NCBI RefSeq assembly: GCF_003666015.1 | Contig: NZ_QPLT01000011.1 | Coordinates: 1 to 64,000, forward strand | Direction of reading: 5' to 3' | DNA from: Halorubrum sp. Atlit-26R | GTDB lineage: Archaea; Halobacteriota; Halobacteria; Halobacteriales; Haloferacaceae | DNA: 64,000 bases | In this document: piece after piece, positions 39,642 to 48,742 of the stretch | Position numbering within the stretch: the first letter of the stretch is position 1 | Layout of the letters: each line of letters begins with the position of its first letter | Position numbers and translations under genes: made by a program | The notes under the pieces: generated by a model | Databases searched by the model: none | Told to the model about the DNA's origin: nothing | What the model saw: the letters and a program-made list of their open reading frames with translations, nothing else

Positions 39642-40559
39642 TTAGGCGGTGGTGACCGTCGGCGTGACGTTCGTAACGTGGTAGTCGATCGGTTCGGTGA
39701 GGTCGGTGTCGGCGGCGACAAGGTCCGACCAGCTGTAGGACGTCGGCTGGAGGTCGTCGAGGGCGTACTCGATCGTGTCGCCCTGCCCGTTCTCGAAGGT
39801 GAGTTCGCCCGACACCTTCCCGATCTGTTCGTAGTCGCTGTCGTCGACATCGTCGACGGCGAGGGCGAGCTGGTCGCGCTCGGTGAAGATGGCGTCCGTG
39901 GAGAATGCCGGCTCGATTGCGCCCGTGACGGCGTTGTACGGATGCCGACCCTGGCCGCGCCGGAACCGCGCCAGCCCCGTCAGCGAGATGGTCGCGCTCT
40001 GCATCAGCGGCTGGTTCAGTCCGTCGACAGAGAAGGACGCACCGTGGTAGCTGAACGCGTCCTCGCTGGACGGCTGCTCGATCGCACCGTCAGCCGGCGC
40101 CGTCAGGTCGTCAGGTTCGAAGCCGTAGATACCGGTCAGCGAGACGCGGATGTCCGCCGCACGCTCGTAGAGGACCTCCGCGTCGGTGAAGATCGTCCCG
40201 GTCGGCGTCCGCGGCTCGGTCGTCCCGTCCGGAAGCGTGGTCGCGAAGTACCACGCCGACGACGGCGCCCTGACTCCTTCCTCCGGGAGCGCAGTTCCGC
40301 CGTCAGCGAACACCAAGTCGTGCCAGTTGGCGTCCGTGAGCGTGAACTCGATCCCGATCCCGCCCTCGAAGTCCCGCGGACGGGATCCCTGCGGGAGCGG
40401 GCTGTCTGGATGCCGGCTGCGTTCGAGTGCCTGCTGGACCGAGAGGTCGGTGACGTTGACGTCGATCCCGGGCTGTGTCCAGGTCGGATCTGTTCCCGGT
40501 CCGGCGCCGAACTCGGGCTCCGTTGTGAACGCCACGTTTGCGGACCCTGCGCCGGGCAC
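39642..40559 (-). CDS. Major tail (tube) protein
   Basis: 305 residues. The start MPGAGSANVAFTTEPEFGAG and the repeated beta elements (GGIGIEFTLTDANWHDLVFA; LNQPLMQSATISLTGLARFR; KVSGELTFENGQGDTIEYAL) fit the haloviral tail tube. It is followed directly by the chaperone, with a stop one base from the next start. Confidence 0.75.
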   Translation of the reverse strand: MPGAGSANVAFTTEPEFGAGPGTDPTWTQPGIDVNVTDLSVQQALERSRHPDSPLPQGSRPRDFEGGIGIEFTLTDANWHDLVFADGGTALPEEGVRAPSSAWYFATTLPDGTTEPRTPTGTIFTDAEVLYERAADIRVSLTGIYGFEPDDLTAPADGAIEQPSSEDAFSYHGASFSVDGLNQPLMQSATISLTGLARFRRGQGRHPYNAVTGAIEPAFSTDAIFTERDQLALAVDDVDDSDYEQIGKVSGELTFENGQGDTIEYALDDLQPTSYSWSDLVAADTDLTEPIDYHVTNVTPTVTTA

Positions 40560-40596
40560 TACTGTTCACCTCGATTCGTCGTATGAATGGATTCTG

Positions 40597-41115
40597 TCAT
40601 GGGGTGTCGGTGTAACCGCGGAACAGCACGTCGAACTCGGCGCGGTAGAAGTCCGAGTGGTCGGACTGCGAGTCGTCGATGTTGGTGACCGTGAGGTCGC
40701 GATAGGAGACACCGGGGCGCCCAACATCGGGATACGACATCGCGCCCTGGACGGCGTCGAACACGTCCCGGAAGAGCGCCTCGAACGGGACGGCGTCGAC
40801 ATCCGGGTGGTCGATATGGCCGCGCTTGGCGGCCGACAGCCCCTCCAGTCGAAGCGACGTCGCCGCCTGAAGGTCGTAGCGCTGCCCAGGTCCCGCCGGC
40901 GTCAGGTCGGTCGTCTCGCTCGCGACGCCGACGAAGTTGGCGCGCTGGAGCTGCTGTTTCCGCGTCTGGATCGGCGCCTGCATGTCGAGTTCGTCGCCCG
41001 TCTCGTAGACCGTCGAGTCGTCCCGGTTGACGCGGAACAGCGGGTGGTCCGCCGGCTGGGCGTCGACGACCGGCCCGAGGACGTCCTCGAGGAGGTACTG
41101 TATCTCGTGTCTCAT
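40597..41115 (-). CDS. Head-tail completion / tail terminator-like protein
   Basis: 172 residues, EIQYLLEDVLGPVVDAQPAD then TVYETGDELDMQAPIQTRKQ, with late beta strands (GVSYRDLTVTNIDDSQSDHS). It is placed between a gp10-like protein and the tube, where the tail terminator belongs. Confidence 0.6.
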   Translation of the reverse strand: MRHEIQYLLEDVLGPVVDAQPADHPLFRVNRDDSTVYETGDELDMQAPIQTRKQQLQRANFVGVASETTDLTPAGPGQRYDLQAATSLRLEGLSAAKRGHIDHPDVDAVPFEALFRDVFDAVQGAMSYPDVGRPGVSYRDLTVTNIDDSQSDHSDFYRAEFDVLFRGYTDTP

Positions 41116-41564
41116 CGGAACTCAGCGTGGAGCCAGTTGAGCGTGTCTCGGATGAACCGGGACTCGGGGAGGCCGGCGACCTCTACTTTCGGCAGGAACA
41201 CGCGGTAGCCGTCGCCTTCGGGTTCGAACTCCTCACGAACCCACTCGGGGGCGTCCTCCCAGATGAACGACAGCACGTCGGCGTTCTTCGCCTCAACGAC
41301 GTGTTCGACTGTCCCGCGCTCGAAGTAGATCGCCGGCTCAGGCCAGCCGAAGCGGACGACGACACGGTCACCACGCCGGCTAACCTCTGTCTCGCCGGCC
41401 TCGATGATCGGTTCGACGTCGTAGTCGTTCCGTTGGCCGTACTGGCGGAGGATCTCGTGGGCGTGGGCTTGGACATGCGGTGCGATCTCCTCGCGAGCAT
41501 AGTCTTCGAGCTCGTCGAGAAGTGCCTCGCGAGCATCCGCTTCGAAGTTCGGGAGCGAGGCCAT
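41112..41564 (-). CDS. HK97 gp10-like neck protein
   Basis: 150 residues. An N-terminal amphipathic helix (FEADAREALLDELEDYAREE), then GDRVVVRFGWPEPAIYFERG and SFIWEDAPEWVREEF, and a C-terminal helix. The ...YFERGT... surface-exposure pattern is typical of HK97 gp10 family neck proteins. It overlaps both neighbours. Confidence 0.7.
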   Translation of the reverse strand: MASLPNFEADAREALLDELEDYAREEIAPHVQAHAHEILRQYGQRNDYDVEPIIEAGETEVSRRGDRVVVRFGWPEPAIYFERGTVEHVVEAKNADVLSFIWEDAPEWVREEFEPEGDGYRVFLPKVEVAGLPESRFIRDTLNWLHAEFR

Positions 41565-41842
41565 CAGTCGGTCTCACGACCGCCACCCGAACGAAGTTCT
41601 TTCCAGGCGCGGACGTTCTCGGGGCCGATGATGTAGACGGCGACAGCGCCCCACTGAAGCGCGAGGGCTGACGACCACACGGCGCCGATGTCGGCCGTCC
41701 CGTGAGTTAGGACCCACGCTGGAACACCCAGGCCGTACACCAGCGCGTAGATGGTCGAGAGCCACTTCCAGCGGTAGTCTGTCTCTGTCGTCCCCGAAGA
41801 TCCCTCGTCGACGTCACTCTCGGTGTTGGTCGCGTCTGTCAT
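41564..41842 (-). CDS. Two-span membrane protein inside the connector cluster
   Basis: Ninety-two residues. An acidic N-terminus, then WKWLSTIYALVYGLGVPAWV and WSSALALQWGAVAVYIIGPE as two membrane spans. It is translationally coupled (ATGA and one-base overlaps) to head-tail connector genes on either side. A membrane protein here is unusual for bacterial siphoviruses; it might be a holin analogue or an envelope-exclusion factor. Confidence 0.65.
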   Translation of the reverse strand: MTDATNTESDVDEGSSGTTETDYRWKWLSTIYALVYGLGVPAWVLTHGTADIGAVWSSALALQWGAVAVYIIGPENVRAWKELRSGGGRETD

Positions 41843-42549
41843 AGCGGTGAGAAGCCACTGTACTCGGCGGCCGTCTCCTCGTACGCTGCTTTCAGCGCTT
41901 CACTCCGCGAGGCCCGGCTGGTCAGCTGGCCGTCGTCCGGGATGTCGAGCGTCGTGTTGTCGTTCAGCGCGAGCATCGACGCCGCCTTCGCCGCGACCGC
42001 TTCGCGAACGTCGGGCGGCGCGCTCTCGACGACGTTGTCCTCGTTGATCTGGACTTCCTCACCGAGCGGCCCGTACCGGTAGGTGAGCCGAACGAAACTC
42101 GTGTTCGGATCGTCGCGAGGCGTGATGGCGAGGCGTCGTTCGAACACCCGGAGACGCCGACGCCGGTAGTCCAGTGTCCACGCATCGCCCTCCTCATCGG
42201 TGACGTCATCCCACTGGTCGCGCCCAGAGCGGATCTCGATGGCGTCACCCTCAGCAGGGTCCAACGGCACCGGCCGGGCGTTGTCGAGGATGACCTTCGC
42301 CGGCGACCACGACCTCGCGTCCTGGACGTCGTGGACTTCCCAGCTCCGCGGCTCGTCGACGGCGCCGACACGCACGGGATGGAACGCCCGCCCGGTGCGG
42401 TTGATCCATTTCTCCGTCGCGCTCGCGGCGCGCTTGATGGCTCGCTCCCGGGTGTGATCCGGAATCGTCGCCGGTTCAGTGTCGGCCGAAAGGGCGAGGA
42501 GGACCTCATCCGCTGTGGCGTACCGGATCGGGTCAGCACCGGTAGACAT
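41839..42549 (-). CDS. Head-tail connector (gp6-like adaptor)
   Basis: 236 residues. An N-terminal helical bundle (DHTRERAIKRAASATEKWIN) is followed by a beta domain (DYRRRRLRVFERRLAITPRD) and a C-terminal helix. The first part (coordinates of a four-helix adaptor) and FVRLTYRYGPLGEEVQINED are typical of connector adaptors downstream of the capsid gene. Confidence 0.65.
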   Translation of the reverse strand: MSTGADPIRYATADEVLLALSADTEPATIPDHTRERAIKRAASATEKWINRTGRAFHPVRVGAVDEPRSWEVHDVQDARSWSPAKVILDNARPVPLDPAEGDAIEIRSGRDQWDDVTDEEGDAWTLDYRRRRLRVFERRLAITPRDDPNTSFVRLTYRYGPLGEEVQINEDNVVESAPPDVREAVAAKAASMLALNDNTTLDIPDDGQLTSRASRSEALKAAYEETAAEYSGFSPL

Positions 42550-42555
42550 GCGGCG

Positions 42556-43335
42556 TCACGCCTCGCTGTCGGCGCCGTCCTCGCTGCTGGTCTCCTCGTC
42601 GCTGCCTTCCGTCTCGTCCTTACTCTCGTCGACACGCGAGATCTCGAGGTCGGCCTCGTCGGCGTCGCCGTCGACGACGTCGACCGCGGTCTCGACCGTC
42701 GACGGGTCGAACCGGGTGAGGTAGTCAGCCATGTCCGTGAGCCCGGCCGTCCGGAGGTCGATCTCGTCGGCATCCTGCCGGAGCACCTTCACGACCTCCG
42801 ACGCCTCCGAGCGGGAGAACCGGCTGGTGTACTCGTCGGAGCGCTGCGTGGAGATCGAGGCCTCGTCGTCAGTTTCGACGCCGGCGATCGCCCGGAGTTG
42901 GTTGCGGTAGGGTTCCTCGTCGTCCTTCTCGAACACACGCCCGACATCGTCGAGGTCGAGCTTCTCCATGACCTTCTGGCGCTTCCAGCGGTCGAACCCT
43001 TCGTAGAACGCCTCGGGCGGGAGGTAGTTCTGGTCGAGCAGCGCCTCCGCGAGTCGCTCGGGGTCGTAGATCACCTCGAAGTCGCTGCGCGACTCCAGGG
43101 CGTGGACGCCGATGTTGCTGTTCTCGACGTGATTCGCGTCGAGGTAGGTCGGCAGCAGCGCGAGGTAGACGCGACCGGCCTGGAACTTCGGCGGCCCGTT
43201 GTACCCGACCCGCTGCCGGACGTCGCGGTCGACCTTGGTCGATTCGTCGCCGATGTAGCGGAAGCCGACGAACTCGACTTCGGCGTGATCCTTCTCTTCG
43301 AATTCGCGTGCGCTCGGGAGAGTACTGATGGGCAT
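42556..43335 (-). CDS. Virion head-associated protein
   Basis: 259 residues. VEFVGFRYIGDESTKVDRDV and SDFEVIYDPERLAEALLDQN in the first half, then very acidic, probably disordered (DESKDETEGSDEETSSEDGA). The YRYIGD-like opening resembles small structural proteins encoded next to capsid genes in haloviruses. Exact role unknown. Confidence 0.5.
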   Translation of the reverse strand: MPISTLPSAREFEEKDHAEVEFVGFRYIGDESTKVDRDVRQRVGYNGPPKFQAGRVYLALLPTYLDANHVENSNIGVHALESRSDFEVIYDPERLAEALLDQNYLPPEAFYEGFDRWKRQKVMEKLDLDDVGRVFEKDDEEPYRNQLRAIAGVETDDEASISTQRSDEYTSRFSRSEASEVVKVLRQDADEIDLRTAGLTDMADYLTRFDPSTVETAVDVVDGDADEADLEISRVDESKDETEGSDEETSSEDGADSEA

Positions 43336-43345
43336 GATGTGGTGA

Positions 43346-43558
43346 TTACTGAGTTGTGACTGCCGTCTCGACGCTGTCTTCGCGCATCGCGCCGACGAAG
43401 TACTCGGCGTCGAGCTCGAGCGCCGTGGTGTCGTCGTTGTAGACGTACACCGTGCGCTCGTTGTCGCGACGCCAGTGCGTCCCCTCGACGGTGTGGACGT
43501 ACTGCGTCCCGTCGATGAGGGCGGTAACGCTGATGGTAGTAGTATCGCGGTCGCTCAT
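43346..43558 (-). CDS. Small protein after the capsid gene
   Basis: Seventy residues, beta-rich: TISVTALIDGTQYVHTVEGT then ERTVYVYNDDTTALELDAEY. Size and position fit a head decoration (cement) protein, but there is no sequence proof. Confidence 0.5.
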   Translation of the reverse strand: MSDRDTTTISVTALIDGTQYVHTVEGTHWRRDNERTVYVYNDDTTALELDAEYFVGAMREDSVETAVTTQ

Positions 43559-43562
43559 GTGG

Positions 43563-44798
43563 TTACTCGCCGATGTCTCTCAGAAGTGCCGCCGATGCGA
43601 AATCCCGATTGACCGCCTCGTGGTCGAGCTTCATGAGCGCCTCGTCCCGGTAGTTGCCGGTCGCGAGGTAGCCCTGCGACTGACCACGGCCGGCCGTCTC
43701 GACGTAGGGCTCCTGGAACTGTTCGATCGCGAGCCGCGGCTGGCCGCGGATCGTGTCCGTCGGGACGATGAAGATCGACGAGATGTCGCCGTGCTTGATC
43801 GCGTGCTGGTTCGCCACGATCGGGATGCCGTCGTAGTCGCGGAACCGGGCCGTCCCGGAGAGTCCGCGAATCGTCTCGGCGTCACCGACGTCCTCGCTGA
43901 CGTAGTCCGCCATCGCGGCGTTGTTCCGGACGTTGTTCCGCTCGGCAGCGAGCTCCGAGAGCACACCGGCGGTGTCGTGCCCGGTCAGGATCGCCGTGTC
44001 GCTGTAGACGTCGACGTCGGCGAACTCGTTGAAGGAGTTGAGGAACCCCGAGAACAGGTCGTTGGTCAGCTGGCGGACGCTCGACGCGTCGAAGTCGACG
44101 TAGGAGTCCGCCCAGTCGTCGTTCGACCGGTCGATGTTCCCGTAGTCGAGATCGCCGTCGTTGTAGGCGGTCCCGTTGGGGTCCTGCGCGTTGGCCTCCT
44201 CGTCGCTCGACGCGATGACGCGATCGAGGCTGGTGATCTGGTCGGTCGCATCGTACTGCGGGTCGCCAGCCATGACCGGCTGGGCGAGCCCGTCGCGGTC
44301 GATCGCGAGGTCGAGCTGCTCCTGCTGGAGCTGCCAGAACTCTTCGAAGCCGACTGCGTCCTCGATGGCCGCGTAGATTTCCTGGAGGTCCGACACCTCG
44401 ATGACGGCGTCCGACCGCTTGGGGTCGAACTCGACCTCCTCGACGCCGAAGGTGTTCCCGTCAGGGACCTGGCCGCCCTCGGTGTGGGTCTGGAGGTCGA
44501 CCGGGTTGGTGGCCGCGCGGTAGGCCTTCGCGGTGACCGGCCCCTCGAGCGAGGCGTTGAAGCGGTCGACCTGCGAGAGCGCGTTGTACCAGTTGTGCTC
44601 CTGATTGTACTGGGCGTACAGCGTCGCCGTGAAGATGGCGTTGACGTGCGCCTCGGTCGTGGAGTCGTACTGGGCGCGCTGGAGCAGGCCGTCGTCCCAG
44701 TCGAGCGGGACGTCGCTGACGACGTTGCTCTCGACGAACCGACTCGGACTGTGCCCGCCGGCGTAGGACATGAAGGGATGGGCCTCAGCACCGCTCAT
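43563..44798 (-). CDS. Major capsid protein (HK97 fold)
   Basis: 411 residues. Order of elements matches HK97-type capsid proteins: N-arm, E-loop (TEGGQVPDGNTFGVEEVEFD), spine helix (LQEIYAAIEDAVGFEEFWQL), P-domain strands and A-domain (AILTGHDTAGVLSELAAERN; GIPIVANQHAIKHGDISSIF). It follows a scaffold-like gene and protease in the packaging-capsid order. It overlaps the preceding stop by four bases. Confidence 0.85.
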   Translation of the reverse strand: MSGAEAHPFMSYAGGHSPSRFVESNVVSDVPLDWDDGLLQRAQYDSTTEAHVNAIFTATLYAQYNQEHNWYNALSQVDRFNASLEGPVTAKAYRAATNPVDLQTHTEGGQVPDGNTFGVEEVEFDPKRSDAVIEVSDLQEIYAAIEDAVGFEEFWQLQQEQLDLAIDRDGLAQPVMAGDPQYDATDQITSLDRVIASSDEEANAQDPNGTAYNDGDLDYGNIDRSNDDWADSYVDFDASSVRQLTNDLFSGFLNSFNEFADVDVYSDTAILTGHDTAGVLSELAAERNNVRNNAAMADYVSEDVGDAETIRGLSGTARFRDYDGIPIVANQHAIKHGDISSIFIVPTDTIRGQPRLAIEQFQEPYVETAGRGQSQGYLATGNYRDEALMKLDHEAVNRDFASAALLRDIGE

Positions 44799-45811
44799 GC
44801 GTCATCACCTCCGGTGACCGCGCCGGCCTCACCGACCGTCTGGGAGTCGCCGCTCGGTGCCGTGACGACGGTGTCGTCGGTCGTCGCGAAGTCGCCCTTC
44901 TGGTCGACCGTGTCGACGAGCTTGTCGGCCAGGTCCTCGTCGTCGGAGAGCTTCTGAGCGACCTCGCCAGCCATCTCGTTGATCACCTCGTCGGCGGTGA
45001 CCGCGTCGGCCACGCGCTCGTTGATGTTCAGGTCGCCGAGCTTCTGGTCGACCTTCTCCTCGAGCATCTGGTCGACGTCCTCCTCGTAGGGATCGTCGTC
45101 CGGGTCGTTGCCCGCGGTGTCGACGTTGCCCTCCGGCGCGGCGCCGGAGGTGTCGTCACCGCCAGCGTCACCGTGGCCTTCGACGCTGACGCCGGGGACG
45201 TTCTCGGAGACCCACTCGGCGGCGGCCTCCTGCGTGTCCTTGCCGACCGACTCGGCGTAGTTCTCGACGGTGTCTCGGGCGTCCGAGTCGCCGATCTCCT
45301 CGACGAGGTCGATGGGGTTCATCTGGTCGTTCTCCTGCTTCTGGTCAACATCCGGGTCGTCCGGAGTCGTGTTGTCGTTGGATTCCATGTCTGCTGTGGG
45401 GGTGTTGGTTTCCGCGCGCTGGTCGAGTTCGCCGTCGAGCTGCTCGTCCGCGGCGAGGGCGTCGAACTCGTCGACGAACCGCATCGGCTCCATGTGGTCG
45501 GCTGCCTCGGCGGCGGCCGAGAGCAGGTCCATGGCGCCTTCTTCGGAGAAGCGCGTGCGGTCGGCGATCACGCCGGCCGCAGTTCGCATCTCCTTCTGGT
45601 CGACGTCGTCGCCCTCAATGGTGGCGAGCTTCTGGTCGACCGACTCGTCCAGGGTGCGGATCTTCTGTACAACTGCGTCTCGGTCGACGTCGTCGCCCGC
45701 CTTCTGGTCAACCGTCTGGAGGATCTCGAACGGAGAGGCGTCCTCAGACAGATCACCCAGAACCGTACGGGCTTTGCCGTCGACGGTCGGGGTTCTCCCG
45801 AAGATGTCCAT
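44795..45811 (-). CDS. Scaffold-like protein with VDQK repeats
   Basis: 338 residues, very acidic and helical, directly upstream of the capsid gene, the usual place for a scaffold. VDQK occurs six times (near residues 34, 58, 70, 156, 252 and 302) plus a VDQM variant, spread along the whole length. An internal ATG (MESNDNTTPDDPD) could yield a shorter form. The repeats might be protease-cleavage or capsid-binding signals. Confidence 0.6.
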   Translation of the reverse strand: MDIFGRTPTVDGKARTVLGDLSEDASPFEILQTVDQKAGDDVDRDAVVQKIRTLDESVDQKLATIEGDDVDQKEMRTAAGVIADRTRFSEEGAMDLLSAAAEAADHMEPMRFVDEFDALAADEQLDGELDQRAETNTPTADMESNDNTTPDDPDVDQKQENDQMNPIDLVEEIGDSDARDTVENYAESVGKDTQEAAAEWVSENVPGVSVEGHGDAGGDDTSGAAPEGNVDTAGNDPDDDPYEEDVDQMLEEKVDQKLGDLNINERVADAVTADEVINEMAGEVAQKLSDDEDLADKLVDTVDQKGDFATTDDTVVTAPSGDSQTVGEAGAVTGGDDA

Positions 45812-45903
45812 GTGCGCTCAGAATCGATGACCGGTTTCCGGATGGCGGCGGTCAGCCGCTGTCTCGCGTCCCGCCGACGCGACACGTCTTTCTCAGCCGT
45901 CAG

Positions 45904-46593
45904 TCAGAGGTGCTCTTCGACCCGGCCGGCGAGACTCCGGCGCCGCCGGAGCCGCCGTCGAATCTGTGCCTCAAGGACGCCGCCGTGCTTGAAGTCGACG
46001 ACGTCGAAGTCGGCGGCCGGGTTCATTACCTGGCTCTCGTGGCCGAGCGTGACGGCGTGGAGGTCGCAGTCGACCGTGACTCGCGTCCCGTCGTTCCGCC
46101 GGTGTTCCTGATTCGAGTAGACGGTGACCGAGTAGCCGCCGTAGTCACCGTTGAGACAGCGGAGTCGCGCCATCTTGCTCTTCGTTGTCTCGTTGCCGAG
46201 GTTCGCGACCAGCGTGAACTCCTCGTCCTCAACGGTCGTCTCGTAGTGGACGCCCTCGTCGGTAGTCCACTCCCAGACGGGGACGCCGACGGGGACGTCG
46301 TCGTGTCGCGTCGAGATGATCCCCGGCTCGCGAGTGCTCTCGAGGTAGCGGTCGAGGCTGTCAGCCACCGCCTCCATCTGGATCTGCTGGCCGCTCCGGT
46401 CGACGATCTCGACCGACGCGGGCCCCTCGATTATGAAGTTCTCCGCTTCGAAGACGGCGTGCTCCCACTCGTCCGGGACGTCCTCGCGAGTGATGCGCCG
46501 GTCGTGAACCGGGCCGTCGGGCTCGACGGACTGGCCGACCGCCGCCTTGTGGTCGACGTCAGCCGCCGGCTGGTTGAGAACACGGATGCTCAT
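45904..46593 (-). CDS. Probable prohead maturation protease
   Basis: 229 residues from MSIRVLNQPAADVDHKAAVG. EHAVFEAENFIIEGPASVEI, a His in IISTRHDDVPVGVPVWEW and a Ser in DYGGYSVTVYSNQEHR could form the catalytic pair of an S78-type protease. The order portal - small protein - protease - scaffold - capsid supports this. The active-site assignment is tentative. Confidence 0.5.
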   Translation of the reverse strand: MSIRVLNQPAADVDHKAAVGQSVEPDGPVHDRRITREDVPDEWEHAVFEAENFIIEGPASVEIVDRSGQQIQMEAVADSLDRYLESTREPGIISTRHDDVPVGVPVWEWTTDEGVHYETTVEDEEFTLVANLGNETTKSKMARLRCLNGDYGGYSVTVYSNQEHRRNDGTRVTVDCDLHAVTLGHESQVMNPAADFDVVDFKHGGVLEAQIRRRLRRRRSLAGRVEEHL

Positions 46594-47009
46594 CAGTAGG
46601 CGATCGTTGTCCCGGACGTGGTGTCGTCGGCGCCGACCCACTGGTTGTTCGGCGGGTCCGACGTGTACGTCCCCGCCGGCGGCGTGCCCGTGCCGTCATG
46701 CGCGGCCTGGACGCCGGCGTCGGTCGGCGCCGGCGCATCGCCGGCGGTCAGGTCCTGCGGCGTCGACCGGAAGACGGTCGCCTCGATGCCGACCGCCGAA
46801 TTGACGAGCGCCCACGCGTCGCCCGTCCCGACGTAGACGTCGTTGGGGCGGGTACCGGCCGCCACCTCGGCGACGCGGCCCTCGGTCGGGGCGTGCTGCT
46901 GGAGATCGTCGGTGGTCGCGACCTGCTCGACGTCGTCGGCGACGGCGCGGACGAGCGTGGATAGTGGAAGCGCGCTGTTCTCGATCGGGGCGAGCGTCGT
47001 ATCGGTCAT
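46593..47009 (-). CDS. Small virion-module protein
   Basis: 138 residues. LSTLVRAVADDVEQVATTDD then WALVNSAVGIEATVFRSTPQ, and a Pro/Thr/Gly-rich C-terminus (DGTGTPPAGTYTSDPPNNQW). It lies between portal and protease and is coupled to both. Possibly a minor head or decoration protein. Confidence 0.5.
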   Translation of the reverse strand: MTDTTLAPIENSALPLSTLVRAVADDVEQVATTDDLQQHAPTEGRVAEVAAGTRPNDVYVGTGDAWALVNSAVGIEATVFRSTPQDLTAGDAPAPTDAGVQAAHDGTGTPPAGTYTSDPPNNQWVGADDTTSGTTIAY

Positions 47010-47011
47010 GG

Positions 47012-48742
47012 CTAGGAGTCAGAGGGGTCGGAATCGGGTTGGTCAGGATCGGGGCTGTTCGCTTCGTCGCCGTCGTCGGGTGGGTCCGCGGCGCCGGCGT
47101 CGGGGGCGGGGTCGCCACCGTCGGCGCCGTCGTCTTCAGGAGGCGGCTCGTCTTCCGGCGCCGTGGTGTCGGGGTCCATCGGTGTGATCTCTTGATCCGG
47201 GATCTGGAGCTGCCCGTCTTCGACGGCTACCGCGGTGCCAGTCTGCTTGGCCTTCTCGATGCCCTGGAGGACTTCGAGCGGCGAGAGCGACGCGTCCTCG
47301 CTCTCGGGGGCAACGTACGCGAGCTCCCAGTCACAGTGCCCGTCGACGCGCTCGATGAGCTGGCAGAGCGCGTCGAGCGCCTTGTCCTTCGTGTCCTGGT
47401 GCGCGCTCGCGACAGCGCTGTTCGTGATCTCGACCTGCGTCCCCTCGGCGTTGAGCCCGCCCGTGTCGGAGAGTTCGTTCTCGAAGGCGTCGGTCACGCC
47501 GAACATCGCGCGGATCTGCGACATGAGCCGCTCGACCATCGGCTCGCGCCCGTTGATCCCGGCCGACGTCGACAGGTCGAGGATGTCGATCTCGACGTCA
47601 TCGGGGCTCCCCTCGTACATGAGCCGGCCCTCCTCCCACGGGTTCTTGCCTTCCTCCTCGGTCAGCGACGCCCGCAGGCTCGACCGGACGTTCTTCCCGT
47701 AGGCGACGAGGAACTTGTCCGGAAGCTGTTGGTCGTTCTGCGGGTTGAGGTACTGGAGCTCGTAGTTCCGCGACCACTGGAGGATAGCCTGGAGCTTGAT
47801 CAGCGGGAGGATCGGCGACCGGCCGTCGAGCCCGTTCAGGATGGGGAAGTGCCGCGCCCAGTCGATCACCTCGTGCGTGAGGAAGAGCCGCTCGACGCCG
47901 TCGCTTCGCTGGCTCTTCACCTCCGCGTAGCCGACCTCCTCGAGGCGGGCATGACACTCCGGGCAGACCTCGATCGGGTGGTCGGCACCCTCTTCGAACG
48001 TGAGGGCGTCCTCCTCCCAGTACTCCTCGCGGTGGGCGGGACACGTCCACCACCCGCCCTGTCGGTTCTGCTCGTCAAGGACCGGCCGGATGCGACTCGG
48101 GTCGGCGTGGACGAGCTCCTCGATCGCGGTCGCCTCCCACCGCCCGGTCGACTCGACCGTCCGGCCTGCGACCTGCGTCTCGCTCTCGACGTGCTGGTAG
48201 CGGAGGCGTGCGAGGATCGTCGAGACGCCGTTGAAGGCCTGATAGTCCTCCTCGTACTTCATCAGCGACGCCAGCGACTGCCCGTCGTCGTTGACTGAGG
48301 CGAACTGGTTGGTGAGGCGCTCCTTCTGGGCTCGCGACGGCGTCTCGAAGTTGGCCTCTCCACACACCTCGCAGACGTCGCGCTCCTCGTCGTACTCCGT
48401 GCCGCAGGTGGTACAGCGGACGGCGAACGCCGGCGTCAGCACCGGGAACTGGTTCCGGTACATCTCGTCGCGGAACCGCTTAACCGTCGTCGCAAGCTCG
48501 GTCGAGTTCAGCGTGAACGACTGGAGGTCGATTCGACTCCAGACGCCGCCGCGATCCGAGACGCGCGGGACCGGCCCGACCTCGTCGGTGTGGCTGTCGC
48601 CTCGGTCGCCCGAGGCTTGGGGCGTGGTCGGGATCTGCCCGTGGAGCATCTGCTCGACGTCGCCGTCGGGCCAGTCGATCGCGACCAGCTCGCCGCTGTC
48701 GTCCTCGCCGAGCGTCGTCGTTCGGGGTTCGTCGTCACTCAT
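47012..48742 (-). CDS. Portal protein with zinc-binding insertions
   Basis: 576 residues from MSDDEPRTTTLGEDDSGELV. The portal fold is recognised from gene order and from WARHFPILNGLDGRSPILPL, KLQAILQWSRNYELQYLNPQ and MSQIRAMFGVTDAFENELSD. Two cysteine clusters are inserted: CTTCGTEYDEERDVCEVC (about 110-127) and CPAHREEYW...CPEC (about 230-260), likely zinc knuckles. The Pro/Asp-rich C-terminal tail is disordered. It forms the dodecameric packaging ring. Confidence 0.8.
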   Translation of the reverse strand: MSDDEPRTTTLGEDDSGELVAIDWPDGDVEQMLHGQIPTTPQASGDRGDSHTDEVGPVPRVSDRGGVWSRIDLQSFTLNSTELATTVKRFRDEMYRNQFPVLTPAFAVRCTTCGTEYDEERDVCEVCGEANFETPSRAQKERLTNQFASVNDDGQSLASLMKYEEDYQAFNGVSTILARLRYQHVESETQVAGRTVESTGRWEATAIEELVHADPSRIRPVLDEQNRQGGWWTCPAHREEYWEEDALTFEEGADHPIEVCPECHARLEEVGYAEVKSQRSDGVERLFLTHEVIDWARHFPILNGLDGRSPILPLIKLQAILQWSRNYELQYLNPQNDQQLPDKFLVAYGKNVRSSLRASLTEEEGKNPWEEGRLMYEGSPDDVEIDILDLSTSAGINGREPMVERLMSQIRAMFGVTDAFENELSDTGGLNAEGTQVEITNSAVASAHQDTKDKALDALCQLIERVDGHCDWELAYVAPESEDASLSPLEVLQGIEKAKQTGTAVAVEDGQLQIPDQEITPMDPDTTAPEDEPPPEDDGADGGDPAPDAGAADPPDDGDEANSPDPDQPDSDPSDS

